Source: Pycnococcus provasolii | Taxonomy: Eukaryota; Chlorophyta; Pseudoscourfieldiophyceae; Pseudoscourfieldiales | Direction of reading: 5' to 3' | Assembly (NCBI GenBank): GCA_049487715.1 | Contig: CP150551.1 | Coordinates: forward strand, 806,001-870,000 | DNA: 64,000 bases | Position numbers and translations under genes: made by a program | The notes under the pieces: generated by a model | Databases searched by the model: none | What the model saw: the letters and a program-made list of their open reading frames with translations, nothing else | Told to the model about the DNA's origin: nothing | Shown: in pieces, positions 10,057-19,416 of the stretch | Numbering within the stretch: position 1 is the stretch's first letter | How the letters are laid out: each line of letters opens with the position of its first letter

Positions 10057-10941
10057 ATGCCGAGTCGCAAGAAGAGCGACAAAAAAAAAGGCGTTCGTCC
10101 CATGTTTGATCAACAACAGGATCAGCAACGTCAGCAACCAGTCACGGACTCAGCAACAATGACGATGGATCCTCTGCCGACAACGACGCGATCGAATATC
10201 CATCAGTCCCAACAACGCCTGCTCACCGAGATGGAAGCACATTTGAAGCGCATGAAGGACGACGAGGAAATCGCACAGCTGCAAAATGAGCTGAACCAGC
10301 TCGCCAAGGAGTTCAGCGGCGACAGTGAATACGGCAACGTCAGTACTCGCACGCGATCGATGCCAATCAAGACATCGGCAGTCACAACGAAGCGGGGAAG
10401 CAAGAATAAGCAGATGCAAGAAGACGTGCCGACGCCTGGATCATCCGCGTCTCTATCCGACGATTCCGCATACTACGCGACAACGACAACAACTAGTACG
10501 AAGTTGGTTGCACCCGATTCCCCACCGCCGTGGTGGAAAACTCGAACCAGCAGCGACGCCAATTACATAGATCCAGAGAAGGAAGTTCTTCGACGCGTGA
10601 AAGCGAGCAAGAAGTGTTTGAAGATTATGGCTGACGAGGCGGAAGAGAAGAACAAGCCGTCGCTGATCGAGCAGGCCATCGCGATGGTCACGTCGCCGTT
10701 GCCGGAGCGTGCATTTACGCTTCGTACGTTCGCACTCGCCATGCTTCTGTTTGTTGCACTGCCACTTGCCCTGTTCCTCACCACCGCAATTGTTGTTCCG
10801 CTCATCGCCATCATCGTCTTGTTCGTTGCACCGCCAATTTTCTTCATTGGCATCGTCGCGTTGCCGATGATTTACATCTACACTCGTGCGCGCCACACGC
10901 TGGATGGATGGCTCACTGAGCCTTCTAGCAACGACGACTGA
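10057..10941 (+). CDS. Hypothetical protein with C-terminal membrane hairpin
   Basis: No family recognised (294 residues, ATG 10057). The N-terminus is very basic and Gln-rich, followed by a probable coiled coil at about residues 45-90 (LLTEMEAHLKRMKDDEE onward). A Ser/Thr-rich disordered stretch comes next, then a second charged helix. The last 70 residues hold two adjoining strongly hydrophobic segments (from FALAMLLFVALPLALFL to FFIGIVALPMIYIY), consistent with a hairpin or two transmembrane helices and a short tail. This suggests a tail-anchored or hairpin protein with a large cytosolic part. The stop lies in a GACT tetranucleotide run that supplies a second in-frame TGA. TGTAA is at 11030-11034. 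Confidence 0.6.
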   Translation: MPSRKKSDKKKGVRPMFDQQQDQQRQQPVTDSATMTMDPLPTTTRSNIHQSQQRLLTEMEAHLKRMKDDEEIAQLQNELNQLAKEFSGDSEYGNVSTRTRSMPIKTSAVTTKRGSKNKQMQEDVPTPGSSASLSDDSAYYATTTTTSTKLVAPDSPPPWWKTRTSSDANYIDPEKEVLRRVKASKKCLKIMADEAEEKNKPSLIEQAIAMVTSPLPERAFTLRTFALAMLLFVALPLALFLTTAIVVPLIAIIVLFVAPPIFFIGIVALPMIYIYTRARHTLDGWLTEPSSNDD

Positions 10942-11060
10942 CTGACTGACTGACAGACAGGATTTCACAAACCTCATTCTTTTTTCATTTCGTTCGAGTT
11001 AGGGTAGTTTACACAATTAGGTTGTTCAATGTAACGAAACTGGCAGGAATCGACCAGCAT

Positions 11061-12608
11061 TCACGTCTTCTTCGTATTGCGACCAAGCTTAGGAACCGTC
11101 GCGGGACCACGGCCCGTCGCCTCGCTAAACAGGCGAAGGCGGTGCACCTTGGTCAGAGAGTGGCGAGCTGATTCGTAGACGACGCTGCTCTCAGCGGTTC
11201 GTGTACTCTTCATCAGAGTAAGGCGTGCACCGTCGACACCGTTCGACATCATGACTCGTGCATTCGCGCTCATGGGCGTGCCCATGGCTGTGCGGAGGGC
11301 TGCGCTCACGTCGCCGAAGTGTGCGCGAGGAGGCTGGTGTGCGCGGCGCCCAAGCTTGGACAATGCGCGCATCGACTGCGAGTCGCTCTGGATCGTCGGC
11401 ACGGATTCGAAGTACCCATTTGCGTCAAACGCCGAGGTGATGCAGTCATGCATCTTGTACAGCGCAGTCGCGCCATCCGGCGAGTCGAAGAAGAGTGGGA
11501 AGGCTGCATTGAAGAGCATCTCGATCGCGGCGCGAAGACACACCAGAATGGAGGGGTATGCAAAGAAGAGTAGTCCGCGACTTTCGCGGCACCTCCGCTC
11601 GAGCGCCGCGGCTCCCTGCTGAATGAGCAGCATCCGGCTCCTCTGCCTCTCCTCGCTTTCCTCAGTGCCGGCGTTAGCGTGGCTGTTATAGCTGTTCGAC
11701 ACCGGCGCGACGACGCTCGCGTAGAGGAAGTCCGCGACGTTGTCGAAGAGCGCCGCCGTATGTTCGTGCCGCAGAAGAGCGCTCGTCTCCTCGATTTCCG
11801 CGCGCGTCACTCGTCCCTTGAGCGCATTCGGCTTCAGGCCCTTCACCCACTGCTGCAGGTGCGTCTCGAACGCGTTGAGCGTGTCGCGCATGTACGTCGC
11901 CTGCGGCCTGCGTAGCCCGCGAGCGAGCTCCCTGTGAATCGCCAATTTGCGGGTCTTATCGTCGCCGCTGTTGCTCTTCTTCTCGAAAGCCTTCATGCGC
12001 TCGAGGCGGTCGCGCGCGAGCTTGTTGAATGGGAAGCAGAACTTGAGCGCATATTTCGCGAACATGTTCTCGTCTTCATCCTGTCCGCCCATGCGCACCT
12101 CGTCCTTGTTTCCGTGCACGTTTGCGAACACCTCCTTGCTTCCTGCGGGCGTGACAAGCTGCGGCGACTCCGGCACGTCCATGAGCGTTCCGGTGTTGTA
12201 CACGTCCATCGGCCTTGCTCTTCCCGCCCCGACGCGCACCGTCTGCTGCAGCTGCGGCGCCTCGATGCTGAGTTCGTCCGCGACCGCGCCGTTCGCGCGT
12301 AGGTTCGTCTTGAGCTTGGCCGCCTTGAACGGGCAGTGTTTGTTGACGTACGCCGTGGTGACTTTCGTCGTTCCCGCCCCGACGCTTTCGAGGTACCTCG
12401 CGACGTACTCCGCCTCGAAGTTCTTCGCCATGTGACTGGCATCTTTCACGTCAGGGTCCGCGCCTTGTCTGAGCGGCACGTGGAACTTCAAACGCTCACC
12501 TGAAGCACCCGTGGCAGAGGAGGACGACAAGAGCGAGGAGGCTGGGAGAACTTTATCAGAGCGAGGAGGCTGATGAGAGGCTGATGACGATGGCTGTGTG
12601 GACGCCAT
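11061..12608 (-). CDS. Hypothetical protein, 515 residues
   Basis: No family recognised. ATG 12608 opens a clean single frame whose first 45 residues are Ser-rich and disordered. The middle is mixed alpha/beta-like with several Arg/Lys-rich helices (for example KLARDRLERMKAFEKK and ALKGRVTRAEIEE). It contains a moderately hydrophobic patch, GLLFFAYPSILVCLRAAIEMLFNA (described by its ends only: GLLFFAYPSI and MLFNA, about residues 340-370). The tail is basic and ends RNTKK. There is no signal peptide. The TGTAA complement is at 11009-11013, about 50 nt past the stop, and lies in the short gap shared with the convergent gene at 10057. Codon use matches neighbours, so it is likely a real but lineage-restricted gene. 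Confidence 0.6.
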   Translation of the reverse strand: MASTQPSSSASHQPPRSDKVLPASSLLSSSSATGASGERLKFHVPLRQGADPDVKDASHMAKNFEAEYVARYLESVGAGTTKVTTAYVNKHCPFKAAKLKTNLRANGAVADELSIEAPQLQQTVRVGAGRARPMDVYNTGTLMDVPESPQLVTPAGSKEVFANVHGNKDEVRMGGQDEDENMFAKYALKFCFPFNKLARDRLERMKAFEKKSNSGDDKTRKLAIHRELARGLRRPQATYMRDTLNAFETHLQQWVKGLKPNALKGRVTRAEIEETSALLRHEHTAALFDNVADFLYASVVAPVSNSYNSHANAGTEESEERQRSRMLLIQQGAAALERRCRESRGLLFFAYPSILVCLRAAIEMLFNAAFPLFFDSPDGATALYKMHDCITSAFDANGYFESVPTIQSDSQSMRALSKLGRRAHQPPRAHFGDVSAALRTAMGTPMSANARVMMSNGVDGARLTLMKSTRTAESSVVYESARHSLTKVHRLRLFSEATGRGPATVPKLGRNTKKT

Positions 12609-13601
12609 GGCTGCCCTTAAGGCCGCTGGGATGGAGTGGGAGCGAGGCGTAGCTAATAGCTAGACGAGTGAGTCCCTGACTTACCATTCCCCATCGCCAT
12701 CGCCATCGCTGACCATCCATCCCCCTTGGAACTTGGACGTTGCATTCATCTCGCATTTACCAACTATCTCGCATGAACTACATACCAACATGTTAACGGT
12801 GAAATACAACCTAAGACGGATTACTGATAAAATTACCTTTAATGGTATGGTATGGAACGCAGTCCTGAACGGGAGCCACTGTAGTGTACTGTAGAGAACT
12901 ATGTAGTGTACTACCAACTCCCTTGCGCCTTGGCGAGTCGACCACTCCACCTCAGGTGGTCATCACTCATCACTCATCACTTATCACCTGGCTTTCAGCA
13001 GTTCTCGAGAGGCAAGAAACAACGAGCACAGTACAGTAATTTTACCATCCCTCCGTTTCAGAAAATTTTGGTACAGTAGCAACTGCGAGGACAAGATGGT
13101 GGTCAAGGCTACCTTTAAAGGTTTAATGGAGTTCTTCGACCTTAACTTAACTTACAGTAGTTATGTAAGTTACCTATGATGGATTGCACTGCACGCCTCC
13201 TTGAATCATACAGTAAAGTTTTACAGTAGAAAAAACAACGACAAGCGGTCACAACTCACAGGTGGATCCTACTTCCTAGGTGGTGCGAGCGACGACGACT
13301 GACGAGCCGGTGCGGTGTTGGTTGTTAATTTGTTAAGCAAGCTTGTTTGCAGTTTGCAAGGTATCACACAAAAGTTCCATGCATGATTGAGGCCGCAAAT
13401 TAGTCTAATGTGTGTTGCTAGCATGGCCTCTTCTTTTTCCTCTTTTCATTTGGCAATACCGGGTAATAAGGTTGGGGTTGCCGCGTTGCCCTCTGTTATT
13501 TTTTGTTCGAGGGCGTTCATTTGCGGCCGCATCCGCCCCCATCAACCTCCTATCTCCATCACCAGTCCGTCCACCACCTCAAGGCTCAAAGAAGAAGAGG
13601 A
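12609..13601. other. Long AT-rich intergenic region between divergent genes
   Basis: About 1 kb without a supportable gene. It is notably AT-richer than the coding DNA and holds at least six copies of TACAGTA/TACTGTA (near 12890, 13034, 13073, 13157, 13210 and 13222). A CATCACTCATCACTCATCAC repeat lies at about 12960-12980. Open frames running in from 13387 are not convincing. Confidence 0.5.
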
Positions 13602-14414
13602 ATGTCCGACGGCCCGGCGGCGTACCGGTCCGGATGGGCCAGGCCGCCGCACCTGCCCAACGAGCAAACTCTCCACGGACACTCCGCAGGATCTTCGCAA
13701 GAAAGGAGAGAAAACACAAACCACACGAACGTGCGCGGCCTCGGAAGTCCGCGAATGTCTGCGGAAAACCTCGCGGCGGGTCCAGGGGGAGAAGCACCGC
13801 CCACCACGCCGCCGAGCCAGCAAGCGAGCTCGGAAATGCCCATGGAACCCGCTTCGCCGTACGCCGCAGCGCGAGAAATGGAAAGTAATGCGACGACGAC
13901 GACGACGCAACTCACGAACGAAGTTGACGAGGCGGACTTGAGAATGGAACGATTCGAACAGCACCTCGTCCTGCTGCAGGAGGGGGTTGGCAGGAAGTTC
14001 GACGAAATTGTCAGAGGGGACAAGGACACGAAGGCGGTCGTTGAGCGTACGCGCATACAGGCGCTTAGCGGCGTGCACAGCGCACGAGACTCTATCGAGG
14101 CACTCGAGCGAAGAGTCGAGCAGCTCGAAACGGAACTTGGGGAGTCGAACGCGCGCGTCAAGAGACTCGAGGAGTTCGCGCGTGGCGCGAAAGGGAGAGA
14201 GGGATGCTGCGAAGTGCTCACGCGGTGGATTTTTGGGCCGTCGTCGTCGAGGAATGCAAACTTATACGAGCTAAGCGACGAAGATGGGGCATTCGCCGAA
14301 GGCGCTAGCCCCTACGCAGACCACGCTGTCTCCGACGACAACGAGCTCCGCACGCCGCTGCGCGACTCGGCGGATCGGCGACTCGGCGATTTTTTCGGCG
14401 ACTCGGCGGATTAA
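13602..14414 (+). CDS. Hypothetical coiled-coil protein
   Basis: No family recognised. The frame is open from TTG 13503, but the first ATG is 13602 (270 residues). The N-terminal 100 residues are disordered (Pro, Ser, Gly). Residues about 115-220 form a strong coiled coil with heptads such as SIEALERRVEQLETELGE. A short Cys-Cys-containing hydrophobic patch follows (GCCEVLTRWIFG) and then an acidic tail. The shape resembles short golgin, SNARE-associated or tethering proteins, but nothing specific can be claimed. It converges with glucosidase II, leaving only 54 bp between the stop codons. Confidence 0.55.
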   Translation: MSDGPAAYRSGWARPPHLPNEQTLHGHSAGSSQERRENTNHTNVRGLGSPRMSAENLAAGPGGEAPPTTPPSQQASSEMPMEPASPYAAAREMESNATTTTTQLTNEVDEADLRMERFEQHLVLLQEGVGRKFDEIVRGDKDTKAVVERTRIQALSGVHSARDSIEALERRVEQLETELGESNARVKRLEEFARGAKGREGCCEVLTRWIFGPSSSRNANLYELSDEDGAFAEGASPYADHAVSDDNELRTPLRDSADRRLGDFFGDSAD

Positions 14415-14468
14415 ACTTGTTTTTTTTTGTTACTTTTTTCTCTCTACTAATAATCAGCGCACACTGTT

Positions 14469-17378
14469 TCATGCGGCGACGATGCGCAGCTGCCAATCTT
14501 GGTGCAAGCGCACGCCTGGTGTGCGCAAAGTCAGCGCCGACGTGGTAGCTTCCAGACCAGGAGTAATGTAAGGAGACTTGACGAGCGCCTCCTCGCGGCC
14601 GTCGGCGAAGACAGCTTTGAACGCCTTGTTCGCCGGAAGCCCGAGAAATATCACGCGTTCCACCTCCATGCCGCGCGCAACGTCGTCCGCATTCAGCGCC
14701 ACCTCTTTCGACGCCGGAGGCGTTCCAAACACTCGGCCAATGACACCCTGCGAAGCCGGCTCCAGCGACGGTTCCGCCGCCGGCGTGTACGTGCCTTTCC
14801 CCCAAACATGAGCCTCGTCGCCACCACAGCTGAGTGTGCCGCCAGACATGGCGACGCGGCGCATCGCGCGATTCGATCCCGTGTCCTGGCTGATTCCGTC
14901 GTCCAGGAACACGCGACCGGAAGCCGACCCAGACGTGTCGAGCGCCACGACGAGCGTGTGCGGGTCGAACGTCATCGCGCGGCTGCTGCGACGTGCACGA
15001 TCCTTCCTCGCAACGATTGTGCCGCCGCGATAGTAGGCTGGCACAGCAGAGTCCTTAACCGGAATGCGCACGTTGCCGCCACGCACCACGGCTCCATCCT
15101 CCGCCGAGTACCAGAGCTGGCTCGACGAGCCGGGCGCGTTGATCTCCATCGTATCTCCAGGCGCAAGGCCGACGTTCTCGGTCGTGACGGGCACAACCAA
15201 AAGTCCCGGGCCGAGCATGAACAGGTTGTCAGCCCCGCTCAGCACCACATCCTTTCCGTCGTTCTCGAACTCGTACCACACGGGGCGCATGATCGGCGCG
15301 CCGTCCGTATGCGCCTCAGCGAAGAGCGTGTACAGGTACGGCAGCAGCGTGTACCTTGTACGGATCGCCTGGCGGATGTTTGAGGTATACGGCTCGCCGA
15401 ACAGCCAAGGCTCGCGGCGCTTCGTGTCGAGGTGAGCATGACCCCGGAAAAACGGGTAGTAGACTCCAAGCTGGTACCAACGTGCGAGCAGCTGCCCATC
15501 TGGGTTTCCGAAGAATCCGCCCACATCTGCGCCAGACCACGGCAGTCCAGTGACGCTCAGTGCGAGCAGCATGGGCACCGAAACTTGGAGGTGATTCCAA
15601 TCCGCCGTGTTGTCGCCCGTCCAGATGGGTCCCACCTTCTGCGTTCCCGCGAAGAATGCACGGCTCAGCACGAACGGGCGCTCCGGCCTCTTCGGCTGGC
15701 TTGCGACGCTACGCTTCGCAAGGCCGTCGCGCGTCGCAAGGTGGTAGTAGTAGCCGTACATGTTGTGCAGGTGCCGGTGCTCGACATTGCCCTTGTGCTT
15801 AAGGTCCTTCTGCATGGTGATTTCCGGGCCATTGAACACCGACGGCTCGTTCATGTCGTTCCAGATGTGCAGCGAGTTCGTCGACCCCTTGTAGTTCGCA
15901 AGGCTGAACTTGTCGCTCCACCACGATCGCACACCGGCGTCCGTCACGTCGAGATACGAGCTCGACCCTGGCCAGCACCACCCGTCAAAGTCTGACGTTC
16001 CGTCCGACTTCTTCACGTACAGTCCCTTCTGCTGCGCCTCGCGGTGCGTGGCGTAGTTGTCGTCGCGCTTCACGTGAGGGTCGACGATGCAGACCATGTG
16101 CCGACCCTTCTCGGTCACCTCCTCCTGCATTTTGACGGGGTTGGGGAAGAAGCGGTCGTCCCACGTCATGTAGCGCTTGCCGTCCGTGTGCTCGATGTCG
16201 AGCCACAGCACGTCGTACGGAATGTCGTGCTCGTCGAACCCGCCGTCCACCATGCGCACGTCAGCCTCGTCGCGGTAGTTCCATCGGCACTGGTGGTATC
16301 CGAGGCTCCAGAGAGGGGGCATTGCCGTTCCTCCCGCCGCGACGGCGTACTGCCTCATGACGTCGCTCGCCGTGGGCCCTGTGAACACGAACAGGTCAAC
16401 GATGCCGCTCTCCGCGTACCAGTGCGTGGACGTGCCCTTCGTGTAGTGCTCGACATCCACGTACATCTCCGCGGCGTTCAGCCAGAAGACGCCGGCAGTC
16501 TGCCCTGGCTTGTGCGCGACGACGTACGGGATGCTTCCGTACAGTCCGAACGGGCTCTCGTGCAGGTACTCGAACACGTCGAGGTTGTACAGGCGGTACG
16601 GCTCGCTGACAGCTGCCTTGCCTCCTCCGCTCGTGGTGTCCTTCAGGGAGAAGGACGTCGCTCGCTCCGGCAGGCCGTAGACGTTCTGCACGTCGGGGAA
16701 GCTGACGTCAAGAGAAACGCTCGTCGGTCCCTCAGGCTTCGAGTCGGTGTGTCCGTTGAACGTCTCACTCCACAGTCCGCTGACGTCGTTGGGCACTTCG
16801 GCAGGCTTTGGTCGTCGCGCCTCCATGTGAAGCTTTTGGAGGTCGTTGAACACCGCGACGGTGTTGTCGTTTCTCATGATCTCCACCTTGAATGGACTGT
16901 ACTTGACGACTGCTTTCACCTGCCCTGCGACGAGTTCCGCTCCCGCGTTGTCGTTCTTCGCGACGTGCCACGCAACTTGCGTGCTTGATAGAGAAGCGTC
17001 GTCGACGACGTCGCGGACGGTGTATCTTTGGTGGTTGCGCTCCTCCATCTTGATGCGCACAGCACCTGACGCGTATGCGAGAAGCGAGAGCGGGAAGTAG
17101 ACGCCTGCGTTCGCGACATCTCCCCCTGTGCTTGCCGCGGCGTCTCCGAGATCAATGACGAAGGTTGGTCCAACAGTTTGTCCTGGTTGGCGCGCGGCGA
17201 AGCTTGCAGGTTGACGGAATCGGTTACGTTTGCAGAACCCGAGGGCTTCGCACGTCTTGAAGTCCTGAGGCTTGAAGGCGAGGACATGAATGAAAAGTCC
17301 TCCTGAGAAGAGAGAGAAGATGAGGAGGACAAAGGACCCGAGAGGAGCACCACGAGCATGGGTCCGAGCAGCCGCCAT
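14469..17378 (-). CDS. GANAB: Glucosidase II alpha subunit (GH31)
   Basis: ER-lumen glycoside hydrolase that removes the inner alpha-1,3-linked glucoses from N-glycans during glycoprotein quality control. ATG 17378 gives 969 residues. A hydrophobic signal peptide is seen at residues 13-33 (FVLLIFSLFSGGLFIHVLAF), followed by a Cys-containing start of the mature chain (FKTCEALGFCKRNRF). The GH31 N-terminal beta domain precedes the catalytic barrel. VLWLDIEHTDGKRYMTWD, the nucleophile Asp in IWNDMNEPSVF, and the acid/base Asp in WTGDNTADW are all present, as is the WSGADVGGFFG loop. This fits glucosidase II rather than lysosomal or secreted alpha-glucosidases. No KDEL-type signal is expected, because the beta subunit retains the complex; that gene is not in the window. 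Confidence 0.95.
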   Translation of the reverse strand: MAAARTHARGAPLGSFVLLIFSLFSGGLFIHVLAFKPQDFKTCEALGFCKRNRFRQPASFAARQPGQTVGPTFVIDLGDAAASTGGDVANAGVYFPLSLLAYASGAVRIKMEERNHQRYTVRDVVDDASLSSTQVAWHVAKNDNAGAELVAGQVKAVVKYSPFKVEIMRNDNTVAVFNDLQKLHMEARRPKPAEVPNDVSGLWSETFNGHTDSKPEGPTSVSLDVSFPDVQNVYGLPERATSFSLKDTTSGGGKAAVSEPYRLYNLDVFEYLHESPFGLYGSIPYVVAHKPGQTAGVFWLNAAEMYVDVEHYTKGTSTHWYAESGIVDLFVFTGPTASDVMRQYAVAAGGTAMPPLWSLGYHQCRWNYRDEADVRMVDGGFDEHDIPYDVLWLDIEHTDGKRYMTWDDRFFPNPVKMQEEVTEKGRHMVCIVDPHVKRDDNYATHREAQQKGLYVKKSDGTSDFDGWCWPGSSSYLDVTDAGVRSWWSDKFSLANYKGSTNSLHIWNDMNEPSVFNGPEITMQKDLKHKGNVEHRHLHNMYGYYYHLATRDGLAKRSVASQPKRPERPFVLSRAFFAGTQKVGPIWTGDNTADWNHLQVSVPMLLALSVTGLPWSGADVGGFFGNPDGQLLARWYQLGVYYPFFRGHAHLDTKRREPWLFGEPYTSNIRQAIRTRYTLLPYLYTLFAEAHTDGAPIMRPVWYEFENDGKDVVLSGADNLFMLGPGLLVVPVTTENVGLAPGDTMEINAPGSSSQLWYSAEDGAVVRGGNVRIPVKDSAVPAYYRGGTIVARKDRARRSSRAMTFDPHTLVVALDTSGSASGRVFLDDGISQDTGSNRAMRRVAMSGGTLSCGGDEAHVWGKGTYTPAAEPSLEPASQGVIGRVFGTPPASKEVALNADDVARGMEVERVIFLGLPANKAFKAVFADGREEALVKSPYITPGLEATTSALTLRTPGVRLHQDWQLRIVAA

Positions 17379-17850
17379 GGCAACCCTCTGGAGATGCCGA
17401 GTGAAGAGCTGATCGGAGAAGCGCGAAGAAACACTCCCCCCGGGGGGGGGGGAGGAACGGCCACAACCACACCACCAAGAACCCCGGGATCCCTAACCCT
17501 AGCTAACCCTAGCTAACCCTAGTAGGTCACCTCGCAATAAAACCCTAATACCTTTCGTGGTACCACCATAGTAAACTTTATAAGTAATATGCAGGGCTGT
17601 CTGCGTATCTACAGTACATACTGTACAGGACGTATGTACAGTACGGTAAGAATACTTCGGTAAGTTAACCATCCCAAGAAGTGGGTGGGTCCCTAGGTGG
17701 GAAGAAGAGAGATGAGCTGACGTCAGGTGATGAGGGTGAGTGACACAAATAATAAGGTGCTTAAGTTGTGCGCGGCTGGCTGGCTCTAGGTGGATATACT
17801 GTATGCTACGGTAGTTATCATAAATTAAAATACGTTAAGGTCGCACCCTC
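17379..17850. promoter_or_regulatory. Upstream region of glucosidase II gene
   Basis: Contains a C6G11 run at about 17435-17452, telomere-like repeats at 17490-17522, and several TACAGTA/TACTGTA copies at about 17610-17645 and 17796. The rest is AT-rich without a recognisable gene; it also holds the 3' flank of the bZIP gene. Confidence 0.45.
17490..17522. repeat. Interstitial telomere-like repeat (CCCTAA/TTAGGG)
   Basis: Degenerate units of CCCTAA with AGCTAACCCT spacers. On the strand of the downstream gene (glucosidase II, minus) it reads TTAGGG, about 110-145 bp before the start codon. Confidence 0.85.
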
Positions 17851-18927
17851 TCAGGCGTCTTCTTCCGTTGGGGGCGAGCGGGCTGCAGCCTCTCCGGCCT
17901 CTCCGGCCTCCGGCACGCCCTCCGGCACGCCCTCCAGCTCGCCCTCCGCCTGCGCCAGCTGCCTCTTCAGACTCTCATCCTCGTCGTCGTCCGCCATCAC
18001 GCGTTCTTCCAGCTGCCGCCTCGCAAGCAACGCCTTCTCGCGCTGTTTCTCACGAAAACGCCGTTGTGCCAGGCGATTCTGCTCCTTTCGCCTCTGGCTG
18101 ACAACGCCTCCGCGACGTCCGAACGGGGGTGCGACAGGCGGATACAAAACGCCGTCCATGCCAACACGAGGCGTGTTATCCCTGCGCGGCCCGCCGTTTC
18201 GCCACCGGTTGTCGACGCGAGGGGGTTGGCGTGCGTGGTCGTAAGCACGGAACAGCAGGTCGCGCGCAAGGTCGAAGGGAAGAGGGAGCGAATTCCTTTC
18301 GTTGCGTCGTTTTAGCCATAGCTCGAGCAGGTAATATGCACGCAAGCTGCTGATACTTCCCACCCAGGCGGTGGCGTTTCCAAGCCAGGTGCTTGCGTTG
18401 GACAGGCTCACAGATAGCGCCGTGCACTCCTTTCCCATCTCTTGCTGCAAGAAGCTGATGTCGTGGAGCATACGGCGCTGGTAGTCGTCCGTCCACTGTG
18501 GCACTTCATTTTGACTCCTCGTCGCCCTCTCGAGGACGTCCGGGTCGAGGTTCGCGGCGCGCATCGCGAGTGCAAGTTCCGGGATGAGCTTAGCTGTCGA
18601 GTTATCTTGAGGAGGCGGTGGTACCGTCGGGGAAGGCGCTGCTGCTGCTGCTGCTGCTGCTCCATTAGGCGGAGTTGGTTTCGGTGTTGGCGTCGGTGCA
18701 TCTGACGCTTGGTTACGCGTCTCCTCGTCATCCGTGCGTGTGTTTGTCGCAGCAAATGATGGCAATAGTGATGGGGCATCAGGGCCGATGTTAGCTAACA
18801 TCGGCATCTCCCCTTGAGGAAGTGTCCCGTGAGTGACTGCCTCAGTAAGCGGAAGTGCCCGTTGCTCCCCGTTCCTAGGTTGAGCCTCCTGAGGAGAGGT
18901 GGGATGATTCACCAGCTCCATCTCCAT
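17851..18927 (-). CDS. bZIP-type transcription factor (AP-1/Yap-like basic region)
   Basis: Predicted nuclear DNA-binding factor (ATG 18927, 358 residues). The diagnostic part is near the C-terminus (about residues 275-325). The basic region RKEQNRLAQRRFREKQREK carries the N-x2-A-Q-x2-F-R pattern typical of fungal Yap/Pap1-like bZIPs. It is followed by a short, weak leucine zipper (LLARRQLEERV, then LKRQLAQAEGELEG). The N-terminus is disordered with a polyAla tract and Pro-rich runs. A central conserved-looking helical domain (about residues 115-240, with Trp-rich segments) is not recognised. The short zipper and unknown middle domain are unusual, so target site and dimer partners cannot be predicted. 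A telomere-like repeat lies just upstream. Confidence 0.72.
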   Translation of the reverse strand: MEMELVNHPTSPQEAQPRNGEQRALPLTEAVTHGTLPQGEMPMLANIGPDAPSLLPSFAATNTRTDDEETRNQASDAPTPTPKPTPPNGAAAAAAAAPSPTVPPPPQDNSTAKLIPELALAMRAANLDPDVLERATRSQNEVPQWTDDYQRRMLHDISFLQQEMGKECTALSVSLSNASTWLGNATAWVGSISSLRAYYLLELWLKRRNERNSLPLPFDLARDLLFRAYDHARQPPRVDNRWRNGGPRRDNTPRVGMDGVLYPPVAPPFGRRGGVVSQRRKEQNRLAQRRFREKQREKALLARRQLEERVMADDDEDESLKRQLAQAEGELEGVPEGVPEAGEAGEAAARSPPTEEDA

Positions 18928-18994
18928 GACAGGTGTGCAGAACTATTCGGCAAGACCCGTGCCCGTGGCCCGTGGGGTGGGGTAGAGGGGTGCC

Positions 18995-19022
18995 GTAACC
19001 CTAACCCTAACCCTAACCCTAA
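18995..19022. repeat. Telomere-like (CCCTAA)4
   Basis: Four near-perfect CCCTAA units, reading TTAGGG on the strand of the bZIP gene and lying about 70-95 bp before its start codon. Confidence 0.9.
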
Positions 19023-19100
19023 AACCCGAACTCAGCCCTTCTGTTTCCTTTCTGTTTCTGTAGTTTCTGTGGGTGAGAGCACCTGGTGAGAGCTGTGGGT

Positions 19101-19158
19101 GGGGAATGGGGAATGGAAAATGGGGAATGGGGAATGGAATGGGAATGGGGAATGGGGA
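19101..19158. repeat. GGGAATG-type minisatellite
   Basis: Imperfect tandem copies of GGGAATG/GGAATGG, purine-rich on the plus strand, between the divergent bZIP and LeuB genes. Confidence 0.8.
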
Positions 19159-19416
19159 TTCGTCGTTGTCGTTGGAAGGGGAGCACGTGGTTTTTTCTAA
19201 CGGGAATTCCCGGACCCGGTGATTTGTCAATGGGGGATAGATTTGATTTCCCCAGTCCTTTTTCGGGTAGTGGCGGCTCCTCCTTCACTCCTGAGGTAGT
19301 TTGCAACTCTTCAATAAGCTTTCTCTTATCTTATCTTGTGGATAAGCTGACTGACAGTAGTAGTATCGTCGACGACAAGTTTAGTTTGTGAATACACTGT
19401 GTTCAAAGTATCATCC

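Larger units (their letters stand above)
18928..19416. promoter_or_regulatory. Divergent promoter region, bZIP / LeuB
   Basis: The gap holds two repeat blocks, listed separately, and otherwise no recognised elements. A TCTTATCTTATCTTGTGGATAA stretch at 19325-19346 includes GATA-type sites. Confidence 0.4.

Noticed and set aside
13387-13941. 184-codon frame upstream of the coiled-coil orphan
   Set aside because: Overlaps the better-supported frame from 13602 and is Arg-rich nonsense typical of a shifted GC-rich frame.
16044-16988. 314-codon plus-strand frame opposite glucosidase II
   Set aside because: Antisense shadow of a strongly conserved GH31 gene with no recognisable content.
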